A stretch of DNA of 64,000 nt, from positions 62,001 to 126,000 of the forward strand of contig NZ_FZOJ01000012.1 in assembly GCF_900188145.1 (NCBI RefSeq). The letters are read 5' to 3'. The position numbers were made by a program, and so were the translations under genes. The stretch is from Anaerovirgula multivorans. Its GTDB lineage: Bacteria > Bacillota > Clostridia > Peptostreptococcales > Natronincolaceae. The notes under the pieces were generated by a model. The model was not told the origin of the DNA and did no database searches. It worked only from the letters and a program-made list of their open reading frames with translations. Shown here piece after piece: positions 17,841-26,801 of the stretch. Position 1 is the first letter of the stretch, and every line of letters begins with the position of its first letter.

Positions 17841-19133
17841 GTGTTTAGTTATTCAAATGTTGTGGAAGATCTTGTGATTGAAAATTTATTAAAATCAAAC
17901 GGAGAACACATCCCTGTCATTATTACTGGTGATGATTGCGAATGTGATGATTTAGAAAAGTGCGTGAAGGACCTTGGAGGTGTTATAAAGCATAGACTTC
18001 ATATTATTAACGGTGTGGCTGCTTATATTCCTCCTGTTGGCGTTAGAAGTTTATCTAGGGAAAGCTCTATAAACAAAGTGCATTTTGATGATGTAGTAAT
18101 GAAGCTGATGGATAAGGCTTCTGTCACAGTAGCAGCTGATTATGCTAATGAACACGGCCTTACAGGGAAGAATGTTGCCGTAGCAGTTGTGGATACAGGT
18201 GTATATCCTCACAGTGACTTAACTACACCCAATAATCGTATTGTAGGATTTGTAGACTTTGTTGATAAAAAAACTACTCCCTATGATGATGATGGTCACG
18301 GCACCCATGTAGCTGGAATTGTAGCTGGTAACGGATTTGCTTCAAACGGAAAATATATGGGTATTGCTCCGGATGCAAACATTGTAGGAGTAAAGGTATT
18401 GAATAAAGATGGAGGAGGCAGCATTTCCGATGTCGTGGCTGGTGTTCAATGGGTTATCGAAAACAAAGACCGCTACAATATTAAAGTAATGACCTTATCC
18501 TTAGGTACTAAGGCAAAAGCTTCTTATCAGGAGGATCCATTATGTAAGGCCGTTGATCAAGCAGCAAGGCATGGTATTACTGTTGTGGTTGCTGCTGGTA
18601 ATAGTGGCCCAGATAGCTCCACCATCAATTCTCCTGGTATCAGTCCAAACATCATATCTGTAGGAGCCTGTGATGACCGTAAAGCTGCTAAGCCTGAAGA
18701 TTGTACCATCGCTGACTTTTCCAGTAGGGGCCCTACCGTAGATGGCCTTCACAAGCCTGATATTTTGACACCTGGTGTTGATATTAATTCCTTGAGCAAC
18801 AAAAATAACGGCTACCATAGTCTATCAGGAACCTCTATGGCTACACCAATTGCTGCTGGCTGTGCAGCCCTACTATATGAAAATAATCCAAATCTCACTC
18901 CAACAGAGATCAAAAGGATGATGACGCAAAACAGTATTAATCTTGGTTATGATCTAGATGTTCAGGGTGCAGGTTTATTGGATATTAAAAAAATAATAGG
19001 TACCTCTAATCCATCACCCCAGCCTCCGAAAGATATCCCCCAAAATGGAAGCCGCAGTCCTAAAGGAATCTTCTCCATATTTGACGGTTGGTTTTTTGTA
19101 ATATTAATTGTCATCCTTATTCTAATACTATAA
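17841..19133 (+). CDS. Subtilisin-like serine protease (S8) with C-terminal membrane tail
   Basis: The 430-residue protease has an I9-like propeptide region (about 20-85), then a catalytic domain with Asp118 (VVDTG), His153 (DDGHGTHVAG), oxyanion Asn near 254 (AAGNSGP) and Ser332 (SGTSMATP). A Pro-rich linker (390-405) leads to a 20-residue hydrophobic C-terminus (about 411-430) ending the protein. No signal peptide is seen, so export is not by the usual route; it could be tail-anchored and cytoplasmic or forespore-facing. The start is GTG after AGGGGG (seven bases). It is convergent with the M23 gene and shares a terminator. Confidence 0.93.
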   Translation: MFSYSNVVEDLVIENLLKSNGEHIPVIITGDDCECDDLEKCVKDLGGVIKHRLHIINGVAAYIPPVGVRSLSRESSINKVHFDDVVMKLMDKASVTVAADYANEHGLTGKNVAVAVVDTGVYPHSDLTTPNNRIVGFVDFVDKKTTPYDDDGHGTHVAGIVAGNGFASNGKYMGIAPDANIVGVKVLNKDGGGSISDVVAGVQWVIENKDRYNIKVMTLSLGTKAKASYQEDPLCKAVDQAARHGITVVVAAGNSGPDSSTINSPGISPNIISVGACDDRKAAKPEDCTIADFSSRGPTVDGLHKPDILTPGVDINSLSNKNNGYHSLSGTSMATPIAAGCAALLYENNPNLTPTEIKRMMTQNSINLGYDLDVQGAGLLDIKKIIGTSNPSPQPPKDIPQNGSRSPKGIFSIFDGWFFVILIVILILIL

Positions 19134-19141
19134 AACGAAAA

Positions 19142-19164
19142 AAGCGACCTATTTTAGGTCGCTT
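19142..19164. terminator. Shared bidirectional terminator
   Basis: AAGCGACCTA and TAGGTCGCTT form a ten-pair hairpin between converging genes. The A-run before it gives a U-run on the minus strand (better terminator for the M23 gene, whose stop lies inside the stem). Confidence 0.85.
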
Positions 19165-20575
19165 AATACCTTACAAATTGCAATGGATTAATAGGTGTAC
19201 CGTTTTTTCTAACCTCAAAGTGAAGATGTGGTCCTGTACTATTTCCGGTACTGCCAACTTTAGCTATTTCTTGCCCTTTAAATACTCGATCACCCTTTTT
19301 AACAAGAATTCTACTAGCATGGGCGTAATAGGTTTGATATCCATTTTCATGATTAATTATTACTAGATTCCCATAGGATCCGTTATAAGCAGCAAAAGAA
19401 ACCTGCCCTGCATCTGCGGCAGTAATTGATGTTCCTGTAGAATTAGCAATATCGATTCCTTCATGTCGCCTTCCCCATCTTGTTCCAAACCCAGATGTGA
19501 GCCTGCCCCTCGTTGGATTAATAAAGGTTCCAGTGGCCACTGTCGCTGGTCTAGGTTTAGTACCTTCTGCGATTACTCTTGTTTTAGGCTCTGATAATAT
19601 TTTTTCTTCTAAAATTTGCCGATCCGCTAAAATACCATTTTCTTTGATTAAATAAACCTTTATTTCTCTTTCTCCTTCTGTTCCTTGCACTGTAATCTTC
19701 TTATCTCCTTTGTAAAGAGCATCGGTTTCCTCATACTCTGTTTCAAAGGGAATAGTCTCTACCAGTTCAACATATTCCTTGGTTTTTACAGTTATATAGG
19801 GTTTAGGTACTACTAGACTAACTTGTTGGCCTATTTGAAGACGTTCAGGGTTAATACCAGGATTAGCTGCTTCAATGTCCTCTACTCTTAAATCATACTT
19901 TCGAGCAATTGCCCATGCGCTCTCTCCAGAAGCTACTTCATGAATTTTTTCTTCATTGCTACCTTTTGTAATTAATTGAAAAGCTTCGTCTTTTCCTGTA
20001 ATTTCATTAATCGCTACTGCTACTTCTTCCAATGCTACCTTTTCACTAAAGCCAATATCATTATACTCATTCTCTTCACTAATATATAATTTTTTCATTT
20101 CTTCTAATATGGCATTTGCTGTTGTCTCATCTTTTACAAAGGCTATTTTTTCGCCATCTACCATAATAGCAGTAGCCCTCACCTTCATATCCAGTTGTCC
20201 TTTTATATTATGAATCATGGTGTTTGTATCGGTTAAGGCTTCATTTTTTGCTTTTGTTTCTACAATCTCTATATTTTCTGGCACAGCAAACTCGTAATCG
20301 TATAATGTCTGAATCTCCTTTTTAACTGCTTCAACTGCTTCTGTAAAATCCTCTTCACTTCGTACAACAGCTAAAACTTTACCATCCAACTGTACCTCAT
20401 AAGCCTGTAGAGAGGCATTAATACTGACATTTAAGATGATCCCCAAGATTACTAAAACCAATCCAACTGCTGTATATGTAAAGACTTTCCTGTCTTTTCT
20501 TTTTCCCCATAACTGCATTATTTGCTTTACTACGCCATTGTAAATCTCTAAAACTCTTTGGTTTATCTCCATCAT
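19163..20575 (-). CDS. LysM-G5-M23 cell-wall endopeptidase, membrane anchored
   Basis: This 470-residue hydrolase has an N-terminal cytoplasmic stretch and membrane helix (about 31-50), a coiled outside region, a LysM domain (about 213-258, ESAWAIARKYDLRVEDIEAA), a G5 domain (about 262-340) and a C-terminal M23 LytM domain. Zinc and catalytic residues are in RRHEGIDIA, YYAHAS and GPHLHFEV, all intact. It should cut peptide cross-links of peptidoglycan. Two ATG codons follow GAGGAG. A perfect WalR box lies about 65-80 bases upstream (20641-20657), placing it in the likely WalR regulon. Confidence 0.93.
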   Translation of the reverse strand: MMEINQRVLEIYNGVVKQIMQLWGKRKDRKVFTYTAVGLVLVILGIILNVSINASLQAYEVQLDGKVLAVVRSEEDFTEAVEAVKKEIQTLYDYEFAVPENIEIVETKAKNEALTDTNTMIHNIKGQLDMKVRATAIMVDGEKIAFVKDETTANAILEEMKKLYISEENEYNDIGFSEKVALEEVAVAINEITGKDEAFQLITKGSNEEKIHEVASGESAWAIARKYDLRVEDIEAANPGINPERLQIGQQVSLVVPKPYITVKTKEYVELVETIPFETEYEETDALYKGDKKITVQGTEGEREIKVYLIKENGILADRQILEEKILSEPKTRVIAEGTKPRPATVATGTFINPTRGRLTSGFGTRWGRRHEGIDIANSTGTSITAADAGQVSFAAYNGSYGNLVIINHENGYQTYYAHASRILVKKGDRVFKGQEIAKVGSTGNSTGPHLHFEVRKNGTPINPLQFVRY

Positions 20576-20640
20576 GAGATCTCCTCTCGAAGGGTTCCAA
20601 CCCGTTATTGCAGAGCATCTTTATTTTTTGTTTATATTTC

Positions 20641-20657
20641 TGTAACAATTCTGTAAC
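20641..20657. promoter_or_regulatory. WalR box upstream of the M23 endopeptidase
   Basis: TGTAAC-AATTC-TGTAAC is a full match to the WalR direct repeat TGTWAH-N5-TGTWAH. It is oriented on the plus strand and lies between the gene and its likely -10 (20671-20676), a downstream position seen at WalR-repressed genes. Confidence 0.65.
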
Positions 20658-20670
20658 ATTACCTTTAAAT

Positions 20671-20700
20671 ATTATATAATATTTTCCCCTTTTTATACAA
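20671..20700 (-). promoter_or_regulatory. Promoter for the M23 endopeptidase
   Basis: On the minus strand TTGTAT (20695-20700) and TATAAT (20671-20676) are 18 bases apart; the predicted start point lies about seven bases before the WalR box. Confidence 0.55.
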
Positions 20701-20761
20701 GCCCAAACTTACGTTCTGTTTATATATTTTTATATTATTATATCCTTTCCAAGGAAAAATA

Positions 20762-22261
20762 TTACAATTTTGCATTCAGCCATTGATTGAACAAATAGTT
20801 CAGATCTTTTCGAGAATTTTTTTGACAAATATTATAAAAATCTTCTGTTGAAGCATTTTTAAATTTAAATGCTTCAAAATACTCTCTTAATGCCCTTAAA
20901 AAGGCTTCCTCTCCCATTTCTTCCCTTAATTCGTGGATAAACATAGCTCCTTTACTGTAAACAATACTGCTATATTGCCAAGAACTATCAAACTCCCTTA
21001 AACTTCTTAAAATTCCCTCGCCTTTATCTGTTTCAAATTTAACATAATTTTCGTATTGAGCCTTAATCATCTTTTCAAAAATTTGCTCTTTAATATGTGG
21101 ACCATATTTTTTTTCAAAATACATTAGCGTAGAATACTCCGTTAAAGCTTCATCTAACCATGGTTCTCTTACTTCATTATTACCTACAATTCCATACCAC
21201 CATTGATGTGCAACCTCATGAGCTACCACATACTCCAAAGGAAAATCCTCCTCCATTTCATACAATTGTTGTCCAATCATCACAACATTAGGATACTCCA
21301 TTCCTCCTATAAAAAAATCACAGGCTACAATAGATAATTGATCATAGGGATAATTGCCAAAGAGAGCGTTAAATATCTTTAAAGAATCTAATCCATACTG
21401 TAAAGCCTCTCTTCCCTTTATTCCCTCTATAGAGTAGGATATAATTTTTGTATTCTCTAACATAGCTTCCTGCACATCAAATTTCTTGCTAAGAATCATA
21501 GCAAAATTTCTTACTAAGTCAGCCTCTATTTCATAGGTTTTGTTCTCTTTTCTTTCATGTATCTTTGTAACATTTCCAGTTGTAGCTAATTGATATTTTG
21601 TTGGTATAACAGTGGTCACTTTATAATTAGCTACTTCACTATAAAAAGGATCTCCAATAGCATAGTAGGGATCTAAGTTCCATCCCCTCTCGTCGTATAC
21701 TGCCAAAATCGGGAACCAGTTGGTTATGTTTACCGTATGGTCTCCATAGCCCATTCTACCAACTGTGTTGGGTAGCTTTACTTGAAAATCCATAAAAAGT
21801 TCAATCTTATCCCCAGGTTCAATTGGTTTTGATGGAGTAACTCTTAAAATAGTAGAGCCTTCCCCCATAATTTTATAATTTATTGGTTTTTTTCCCTCGT
21901 TTATATCATTAATTTCTATATATCCTGAACTAAAACCATTGGGGTAAGCCCTTGTTATTTCCTTTTCTTCAAAGGGTACTCTATCCTTTGTTTTAAAAGC
22001 ATTGGGATATAAATGAAAGTAGAGATTGCCCAAAGCTTTTTCCTCCTGATTAATGTAGATTACTTTTTCACTCCCTTTAATTGTCATTGCTTCCTCTATA
22101 AGCTCTATTGTCATGATATATTCTGTCTTATTATTTATTTCTTGATAGGGAGCTATAACCCTCTCCACCCGTCTTAAATCCCAAACATACTGAGCAGAGA
22201 TTGTAATAAACATCACACTAAAGATAATGATGATTAGTCTCAACTTTCTGCTGATCTTCAC
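20762..22261 (-). CDS. M1-family aminopeptidase-like metallopeptidase, membrane anchored
   Basis: This is a zinc metallopeptidase of about 499 residues. A short basic N-terminus and a membrane helix (about 8-25) precede an M1 N-terminal beta domain and a catalytic domain with GGMEYPN (the GAMEN-like motif), HEVAHQWW (zinc histidines and catalytic Glu) and WLDEALTEYS (third ligand). It lacks the large C-terminal domains of long M1 enzymes. The start is a GTG at 22261, seven bases after AGGAGG; the ATG pair at 22282 has no ribosome site. Monocistronic. It likely trims peptides outside the cell. Confidence 0.92.
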   Translation of the reverse strand: MKISRKLRLIIIIFSVMFITISAQYVWDLRRVERVIAPYQEINNKTEYIMTIELIEEAMTIKGSEKVIYINQEEKALGNLYFHLYPNAFKTKDRVPFEEKEITRAYPNGFSSGYIEINDINEGKKPINYKIMGEGSTILRVTPSKPIEPGDKIELFMDFQVKLPNTVGRMGYGDHTVNITNWFPILAVYDERGWNLDPYYAIGDPFYSEVANYKVTTVIPTKYQLATTGNVTKIHERKENKTYEIEADLVRNFAMILSKKFDVQEAMLENTKIISYSIEGIKGREALQYGLDSLKIFNALFGNYPYDQLSIVACDFFIGGMEYPNVVMIGQQLYEMEEDFPLEYVVAHEVAHQWWYGIVGNNEVREPWLDEALTEYSTLMYFEKKYGPHIKEQIFEKMIKAQYENYVKFETDKGEGILRSLREFDSSWQYSSIVYSKGAMFIHELREEMGEEAFLRALREYFEAFKFKNASTEDFYNICQKNSRKDLNYLFNQWLNAKL

Positions 22262-22531
22262 TTCTTCACCTCCTATCATCATCTTCTACAAAAATCCCCC
22301 GATTTAAATCCACTTGAAACTTTGTGTTCCATTTATCTCTTTGCACAATGTGAAGTGACGAATATCATAATCCTTATAAGCTACTAAAATTTTATTTTAA
22401 ATTCTGGATTTTATTACAAAAATTAAATAACAGATCTCTATAATATAGTTATAATCCTAGTTGTAAAGTGATTTATTAAAATGTTTTTTCTTTAATATAG
22501 GTTTGTTAGAAAAGTATAAAGGTAATTATGA

Positions 22532-22537
22532 TATAAT
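22532..22537 (+). promoter_or_regulatory. Extended -10 element for the helicase-loader pair
   Basis: TGATATAAT gives a TG-extended TATAAT 35 bases before the DnaD-like start; no clear -35. Confidence 0.5.
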
Positions 22538-22571
22538 AATGATACCGATTAAATAATTTGGAGTGATGATC

Positions 22572-23639
22572 ATGGGTTTTATTAAAACCACTACTTCTAT
22601 AGATTTGGGGGATACCCCCATCGAAAATATTTTCATCGATGTATATATGCCCATTGCCAATGGCACCTTTGTAAAGGTTTATTTGTTAGGCTATAAATAT
22701 GCCTGTGACGGAAATATCCATAAAAATGTCAGCAATATAACCCTTGCTAAAAATCTAAATATACCATTGTCGGACGTATTGTCAGCATGGGATTTTTGGG
22801 AAAGCAAAAAAATTATTAGAAAAATTGTATCGTCGGAGGAAAATGAATGGGACTATACAGTGGATTTCTTAAACTTAAAGCAGTTGTACATAGATAATAA
22901 CTACAAATCTCTTCAAGCTTTAAACCAAGAGGAAACAGAGTCCACCTCCTATAGCTGTTCTACCAAAGAACTATTAGATGCCAATAAAATTCCAGAAATC
23001 AAACAAATGTTTATAGAGATCAATAAAATTATTAGCAGGTCCCTAACACCTAATGAAAAAATGCAAATCTTAGAATGGTTTCATAATTATAATATTGATC
23101 CACCTCTAGTGATCAAAGCCTACAGTTACTGTCGCCATAAGAAAAATATAAAGAATGTAAACTATGTGGCAGGAGTGATTAGAAACTGGTATGACTTAGA
23201 CATTACAACAATTGAACAGCTTCAGGAGTATTTAGAAAAGCAAGGGGAAAGATATGGGTTATATGATAGAATTTTTAAAGCGATGGGCTTTATGTACAGA
23301 GAACCAGCTGAAGCAGAGATGAAGATTATGGACAAGTGGGTTGATACCTATCAGTTCTCTATAGAGATTATCCTAAAGGCCTGTGAGAACTGCAGTAAAA
23401 CCTCTAACCCAAACCTCAATTATATTGATGGTATTTTAACTGATTGGCACACCAAGGGAGTTAAAAAACTGGAGGACATTAACCAGACGGTTCAGAAGAA
23501 AAAAGTATCACCTGCACCCTCATCTCCCAAAGCACCAAAGATAAAAACTAAGTTTCATCTGTCTGAAAGTAGAATTTCAAAATATGAAGCTAATGAATTG
23601 GAGGAACTACTACTAAATCGTCAAAAAAACAAATTATAG
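22572..23639 (+). CDS. DnaD/DnaB-type primosomal protein with two DnaD domains
   Basis: The 355-residue protein has an N-terminal winged-helix-like region (about 30-95, including NITLAKNLNIPLSDVLSAWD) and two DnaD/DnaB_II repeats (about 135-205, ending AGVIRNWYDLDI; about 225-295, ending DGILTDWHTKG) with the YxxxIRxxW-like signature. Such proteins help open DNA and recruit the helicase loader. The start ATG at 22572 follows GGAG by eight bases. It forms an operon with the DnaC-like ATPase 12 bases downstream, the two-gene Clostridia counterpart of Bacillus DnaB/DnaD-DnaI. Confidence 0.9.
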   Translation: MGFIKTTTSIDLGDTPIENIFIDVYMPIANGTFVKVYLLGYKYACDGNIHKNVSNITLAKNLNIPLSDVLSAWDFWESKKIIRKIVSSEENEWDYTVDFLNLKQLYIDNNYKSLQALNQEETESTSYSCSTKELLDANKIPEIKQMFIEINKIISRSLTPNEKMQILEWFHNYNIDPPLVIKAYSYCRHKKNIKNVNYVAGVIRNWYDLDITTIEQLQEYLEKQGERYGLYDRIFKAMGFMYREPAEAEMKIMDKWVDTYQFSIEIILKACENCSKTSNPNLNYIDGILTDWHTKGVKKLEDINQTVQKKKVSPAPSSPKAPKIKTKFHLSESRISKYEANELEELLLNRQKNKL

Positions 23640-23651
23640 GAGTGAACCTCT

Positions 23652-24623
23652 ATGAAAAATCAGTTAATAAGAGATATATTAAAACAATATGAGAGAAAAA
23701 GAGATAGAAACAAGGAACAAAAGGAAAAGCGAATTCAAGAGGTGTATTATAAGGTTCCTGAAATAAGAGGAATAGACGATGAGATTCGAAAGATGGGGCT
23801 TACCCTATCTAAAGCCCTGCTTAATGAAGATAACAACCCTGAAGTAGTTTTACAGGAGCTAAAAACATCTTTAGAAAAGCTTAGACAACAAAAAGCCTTT
23901 TTATTAACAGAAAACAACATTCCCTTGGAATTTTTAGAAGACCAGTTTGATTGTGAGCAGTGTAGAGACACAGGTTTTTTGTCAAAGGGAGAGAAATGCA
24001 GCTGCTTCAGGCAGCAGCTTATTAATCATACCTACGCTATGTCTAATCTCTCTAACGTTCTAAAAAAGGAAAATTTTCATACTTTCAATATCAGTTTGTT
24101 TAGTGATGAAACTTTTCAAAATCAGGGAAAGACCCCTAGAGAAAATATGCTTCATATTCTTAATACCTGTGAAGGCTTTGTCTTTAACTTTGACAGCGAT
24201 AATGAAGAAAATCTTCTTTTTTATGGTGCTACAGGTTCAGGAAAAACCTTTTTAGCCAACTGTATTGCAAAAGCCTTGCTAGATAAGGGGAAGGTAGTAG
24301 TATACCAGACATCTTTCAAACTATTGGAAGTATTAGAAGATCTTCGTTTTCATAATTCTAATGATAAAGAAAAAGCTCAACTATTGTTTGAAGCAGACCT
24401 TCTGATTATAGATGATTTAGGAACAGAAATGACCAACACTTTCACCAATAGCGAACTCTTTAACATCATTAACAGCCGCCTTTTAGCCAATAAAAAGACA
24501 ATTATTTCAACTAATCTAACCCCTTTGGATATCGGTGAAAGGTATGACGATAGAATATGTTCCCGTCTTTTTTCAAAGTTTACAATGCTGAAGTTTTACG
24601 GCAAAGATTTAAGATGGGAATAA
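23652..24623 (+). CDS. DnaC/DnaI-like helicase loader ATPase
   Basis: The 323-residue AAA+ protein has an N-terminal helical part, a Cys cluster CEQC...CSC (about 112-128) likely binding zinc as in DnaI, then Walker A in GATGSGKTFLAN (about 195), Walker B in LLIIDDLG, sensor 1 near IISTNL and an arginine in SRLFSKF. It should load the replicative helicase DnaB (27853-29193 here). It sits 12 bases after the DnaD-like gene with GGAG before the start. Helicase-loader versus IstB-type is settled by the neighbour and the zinc cluster. Confidence 0.92.
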   Translation: MKNQLIRDILKQYERKRDRNKEQKEKRIQEVYYKVPEIRGIDDEIRKMGLTLSKALLNEDNNPEVVLQELKTSLEKLRQQKAFLLTENNIPLEFLEDQFDCEQCRDTGFLSKGEKCSCFRQQLINHTYAMSNLSNVLKKENFHTFNISLFSDETFQNQGKTPRENMLHILNTCEGFVFNFDSDNEENLLFYGATGSGKTFLANCIAKALLDKGKVVVYQTSFKLLEVLEDLRFHNSNDKEKAQLLFEADLLIIDDLGTEMTNTFTNSELFNIINSRLLANKKTIISTNLTPLDIGERYDDRICSRLFSKFTMLKFYGKDLRWE

Positions 24624-24727
24624 AATGCTAATCTTAAAGTTTAACTTTAACTTTGCTTATAGATGTTCCCCGCTGAATTTTAATATGCTAAAGGCTATAT
24701 TTACAGTCCTTAGCTACTTATTTCATC

Positions 24728-24766
24728 CAAGGATCGAAACCAAGACCTTGTATATTAAAATTAAAG
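24728..24766. repeat. GAAACC-loop hairpin repeat, copy 1
   Basis: CAAGG and CCTTG close a 13-base loop ATCGAAACCAAGA, followed by TATATTAAAATT; an outer 11-bp pairing (AATTTTAATAT with ATATTAAAATT, from about 24674) encloses the whole. Similar units lie at 42256-42290 and 62731-62767. It lies between the helicase-loader gene and its terminator. Confidence 0.4.
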
Positions 24767-24787
24767 TATAAAAGTGAACAGCTACAT

Positions 24788-24824
24788 AAAAAGTCCTTAT
24801 ACTTATTGAGTATAAGGACTTTTT
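24788..24824. terminator. Strong bidirectional terminator
   Basis: A 16-pair perfect stem starting AAAAAGTCCTTATACT with a five-base loop and T-run on both strands separates the helicase-loader operon from the converging tRNA genes. Confidence 0.92.
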
Positions 24825-24830
24825 ATGTAT

Positions 24831-24905
24831 TGGTGACCCCTAGGGGAATCGAACCCCTGTTACCGCCGTGAAAGGGCGGTGTCTTGACCGCTTGACCAAG
24901 GGGCC
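24831..24905 (-). tRNA. tRNA-Glu (anticodon UUC)
   Basis: On the minus strand the acceptor GGCCCCT pairs with AGGGGTC, the anticodon stem CCGCC/GGCGG holds CUUUCAC, the T arm is CAGGGGTTCGATTCCCCT, and CCA is encoded. All arms fold. Confidence 0.97.
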
Positions 24906-24974
24906 AATAATTTCAGCAAAACCCAGTATTCCTTTACACCAAGAATTGCCGAAAGCTTTATCAAAAATAAAAAA

Positions 24975-25050
24975 TGGTGACCCATCCGCGACTCGAACGC
25001 GGGACACCCTGATTAAAAGTCAGGTGCTCTACCGACTGAGCTAATGGGTC
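24975..25050 (-). tRNA. tRNA-Lys (anticodon UUU)
   Basis: On the minus strand GACCCAT pairs with ATGGGTC, the anticodon loop CTTTTAA carries UUU, the T arm has GTTCGAG, and CCA is encoded. It lies 69 bases upstream of tRNA-Glu on the same strand, probably co-transcribed. Confidence 0.97.
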
Positions 25051-25123
25051 TTGTTATGCCCACAGTTATATATAATAATATAAATTTCATCAGGTGTCAA
25101 CAGTTTTTGTCGAAAAAAGATAA

Positions 25124-25147
25124 AAGCACTTTTTGGAAAAAGTGCTT
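25124..25147 (-). terminator. Terminator after purA
   Basis: AAGCACTTTT and AAAAGTGCTT form a ten-pair hairpin followed on the minus strand by TTTATCTTTTTT. Transcription of the tRNAs below must therefore start or read through after it. Confidence 0.85.
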
Positions 25148-25154
25148 CTACTTT

Positions 25155-26438
25155 TTAAAAGATAGTTTCCCTTACAATTGTCTGATTTCTCTTTGGTCCA
25201 ACGGATACAATTTTCACCGGTAATCCTACATATGCTTCTATTTTAGCTATATAATTCTTTGCATTTTCCGGCAAATCTTCATATTTATCAACCTTTGTAA
25301 TGTCCTCTTGCCATCCATCTACTTCCTCATAAATTGGTTTGCATTTGCCTAGTGTTTTGATATTAGCAGGGAAGTGTTGAAGTACTTTTCCTTCTAGCTC
25401 ATAGCCTGTACATATCTTAATCTTTTCAAAACCACTTAACACATCTAAAAGCATTAAAGAAATACCTGTTAGCCCATTGACCCTAGCAGTATACTTCACC
25501 ATTACGCCATCAAACCAACCACATCTTCTTGGTCTTCCTGTGGTAGTACCAAATTCATTTCCTTTTTTTCTAATTAAATCCCCTGTTTCATTGTCTTCCT
25601 CTGTAGGGAAAGGTCCTAAGCCTACTCTAGTAGTATAAGCCTTCACTACTCCCATAATCTCGTCCAACCTGTTAGGTCCTACTCCTGCACCTACACAGAA
25701 CCCCCCTGATGTGGGATGAGATGAAGTTACGTATGGATAAGTGCCCAAATCAATATCCAATAGAGTTCCTTGTGCGCCTTCAAATAACACCTTTTTTTCT
25801 TCCTCTAATGCGTCATGTACCAAAATGGTAGTATCTGCTACATACTTCTTTATTTTTTCTACATACTCACAATAAGTTTCATATATTTCTTCTTTATTAA
25901 AACCTTCACCACTATATATCTTTTCTATAATACTATTTTTTCTATCTACTTGATGAAATAATCGTTCTTTAAAAGTTTCTTGATCAATCATTTCTCCTAA
26001 TCTTATTCCTGAACGCTCTATTTTATCCATATAACAGGGGCCAATTCCTTTTTTTGTAGTCCCTATTTGTGCTTCTCCTCTAGCTTCTTCTTCTAAAGCA
26101 TCTATTTTCTTATGATATGGGAAAATAACATGCACTCTTTCATCTATTTTGATATTAGAAGTATCTATACCTTGTCCTTCTAAAACTTCAACCTCCTTTA
26201 AAAATCCTTCTGGATCAAATACTACACCATTTGCAATAACATTTAACTTCTCCTTGTACAGGACGCCAGATGGCATTAAATGAAATGCATATTTTTTATC
26301 CTCTACAATTACTGTATGTCCGGCATTATTTCCTCCCTGTGCCCTGACAACTACATGGGCCTTGCCTGCTAAGTAATCAATAATCTTTCCTTTACCTTCA
26401 TCACCCCATTGGGCTCCTATAACAACAACTGATGGCAT
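25155..26438 (-). CDS. purA: Adenylosuccinate synthetase
   Basis: The 427-residue enzyme joins IMP and aspartate with GTP to give adenylosuccinate on the way to AMP. Signatures are GAQWGDEGKGKIIDYL at the N-terminus (P-loop and catalytic Asp), the second GNNAGHTV, and IGTTKKGIGPCY. Length is normal. The start at 26438 follows GAGGTGGG; the upstream in-frame codon at 26453 lacks a ribosome site. It is a single-gene transcript with a promoter about 230 bases upstream and its own terminator. Confidence 0.98.
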   Translation of the reverse strand: MPSVVVIGAQWGDEGKGKIIDYLAGKAHVVVRAQGGNNAGHTVIVEDKKYAFHLMPSGVLYKEKLNVIANGVVFDPEGFLKEVEVLEGQGIDTSNIKIDERVHVIFPYHKKIDALEEEARGEAQIGTTKKGIGPCYMDKIERSGIRLGEMIDQETFKERLFHQVDRKNSIIEKIYSGEGFNKEEIYETYCEYVEKIKKYVADTTILVHDALEEEKKVLFEGAQGTLLDIDLGTYPYVTSSHPTSGGFCVGAGVGPNRLDEIMGVVKAYTTRVGLGPFPTEEDNETGDLIRKKGNEFGTTTGRPRRCGWFDGVMVKYTARVNGLTGISLMLLDVLSGFEKIKICTGYELEGKVLQHFPANIKTLGKCKPIYEEVDGWQEDITKVDKYEDLPENAKNYIAKIEAYVGLPVKIVSVGPKRNQTIVRETIF

Positions 26439-26660
26439 TTTTTCCCACCTCATATCTTTGTATTTTTTATTAATCTTTCCATTAAAAGATTAAAAGATAG
26501 ATATTTATGAAACAAAGAAGAAATCAACAGATTTAAGTAAACTAGATTTATTTCCTACTTTTGGTATAACCACCTTTAGAATACTAACTTATTCATATTT
26601 CCAGAGAACATATGATATTCTGCTGATTCTAAAAAACGTTCTGCATGTATCGAACAAATA
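26439..26660 (-). other. Long purA leader
   Basis: About 220 bases lie between the promoter and the start codon. It holds short inverted repeats (TAATCTTT/AAAGATTA at 26471-26492) but no purine riboswitch core and no clear PurBox pair that I can find. Confidence 0.4.
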
Positions 26661-26666
26661 ATATTA

Positions 26667-26695
26667 ATGTTATCATAAACATCCATTTTAGTCAA
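26667..26695 (-). promoter_or_regulatory. Sigma-A promoter of purA
   Basis: TTGACT (26690-26695) and TAACAT (26667-26672) are 17 bases apart on the minus strand. CGAA-type half sites lie nearby (26700s), but not with PurR spacing. Confidence 0.65.
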
Positions 26696-26763
26696 TTATT
26701 ATACGAATCTTATTTTTTAAAACAATTTTAACATTCGATAATTATTTCTTCAAAATCAAAAGC

Positions 26764-26782
26764 CTAGGTAAAGAATACCTAG
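26764..26782 (-). terminator. Terminator after the DUF1858 gene
   Basis: CTAGGTA and TACCTAG form a hairpin, extended by flanking pairs, 20 bases past the stop. Confidence 0.6.
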
Positions 26783-26801
26783 ACTTCATTTTTTGTTATT
26801 A

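Noticed and set aside
26439..26660. Purine riboswitch in the purA leader
   Set aside because: The conserved loop sequences of the purine aptamer are absent.
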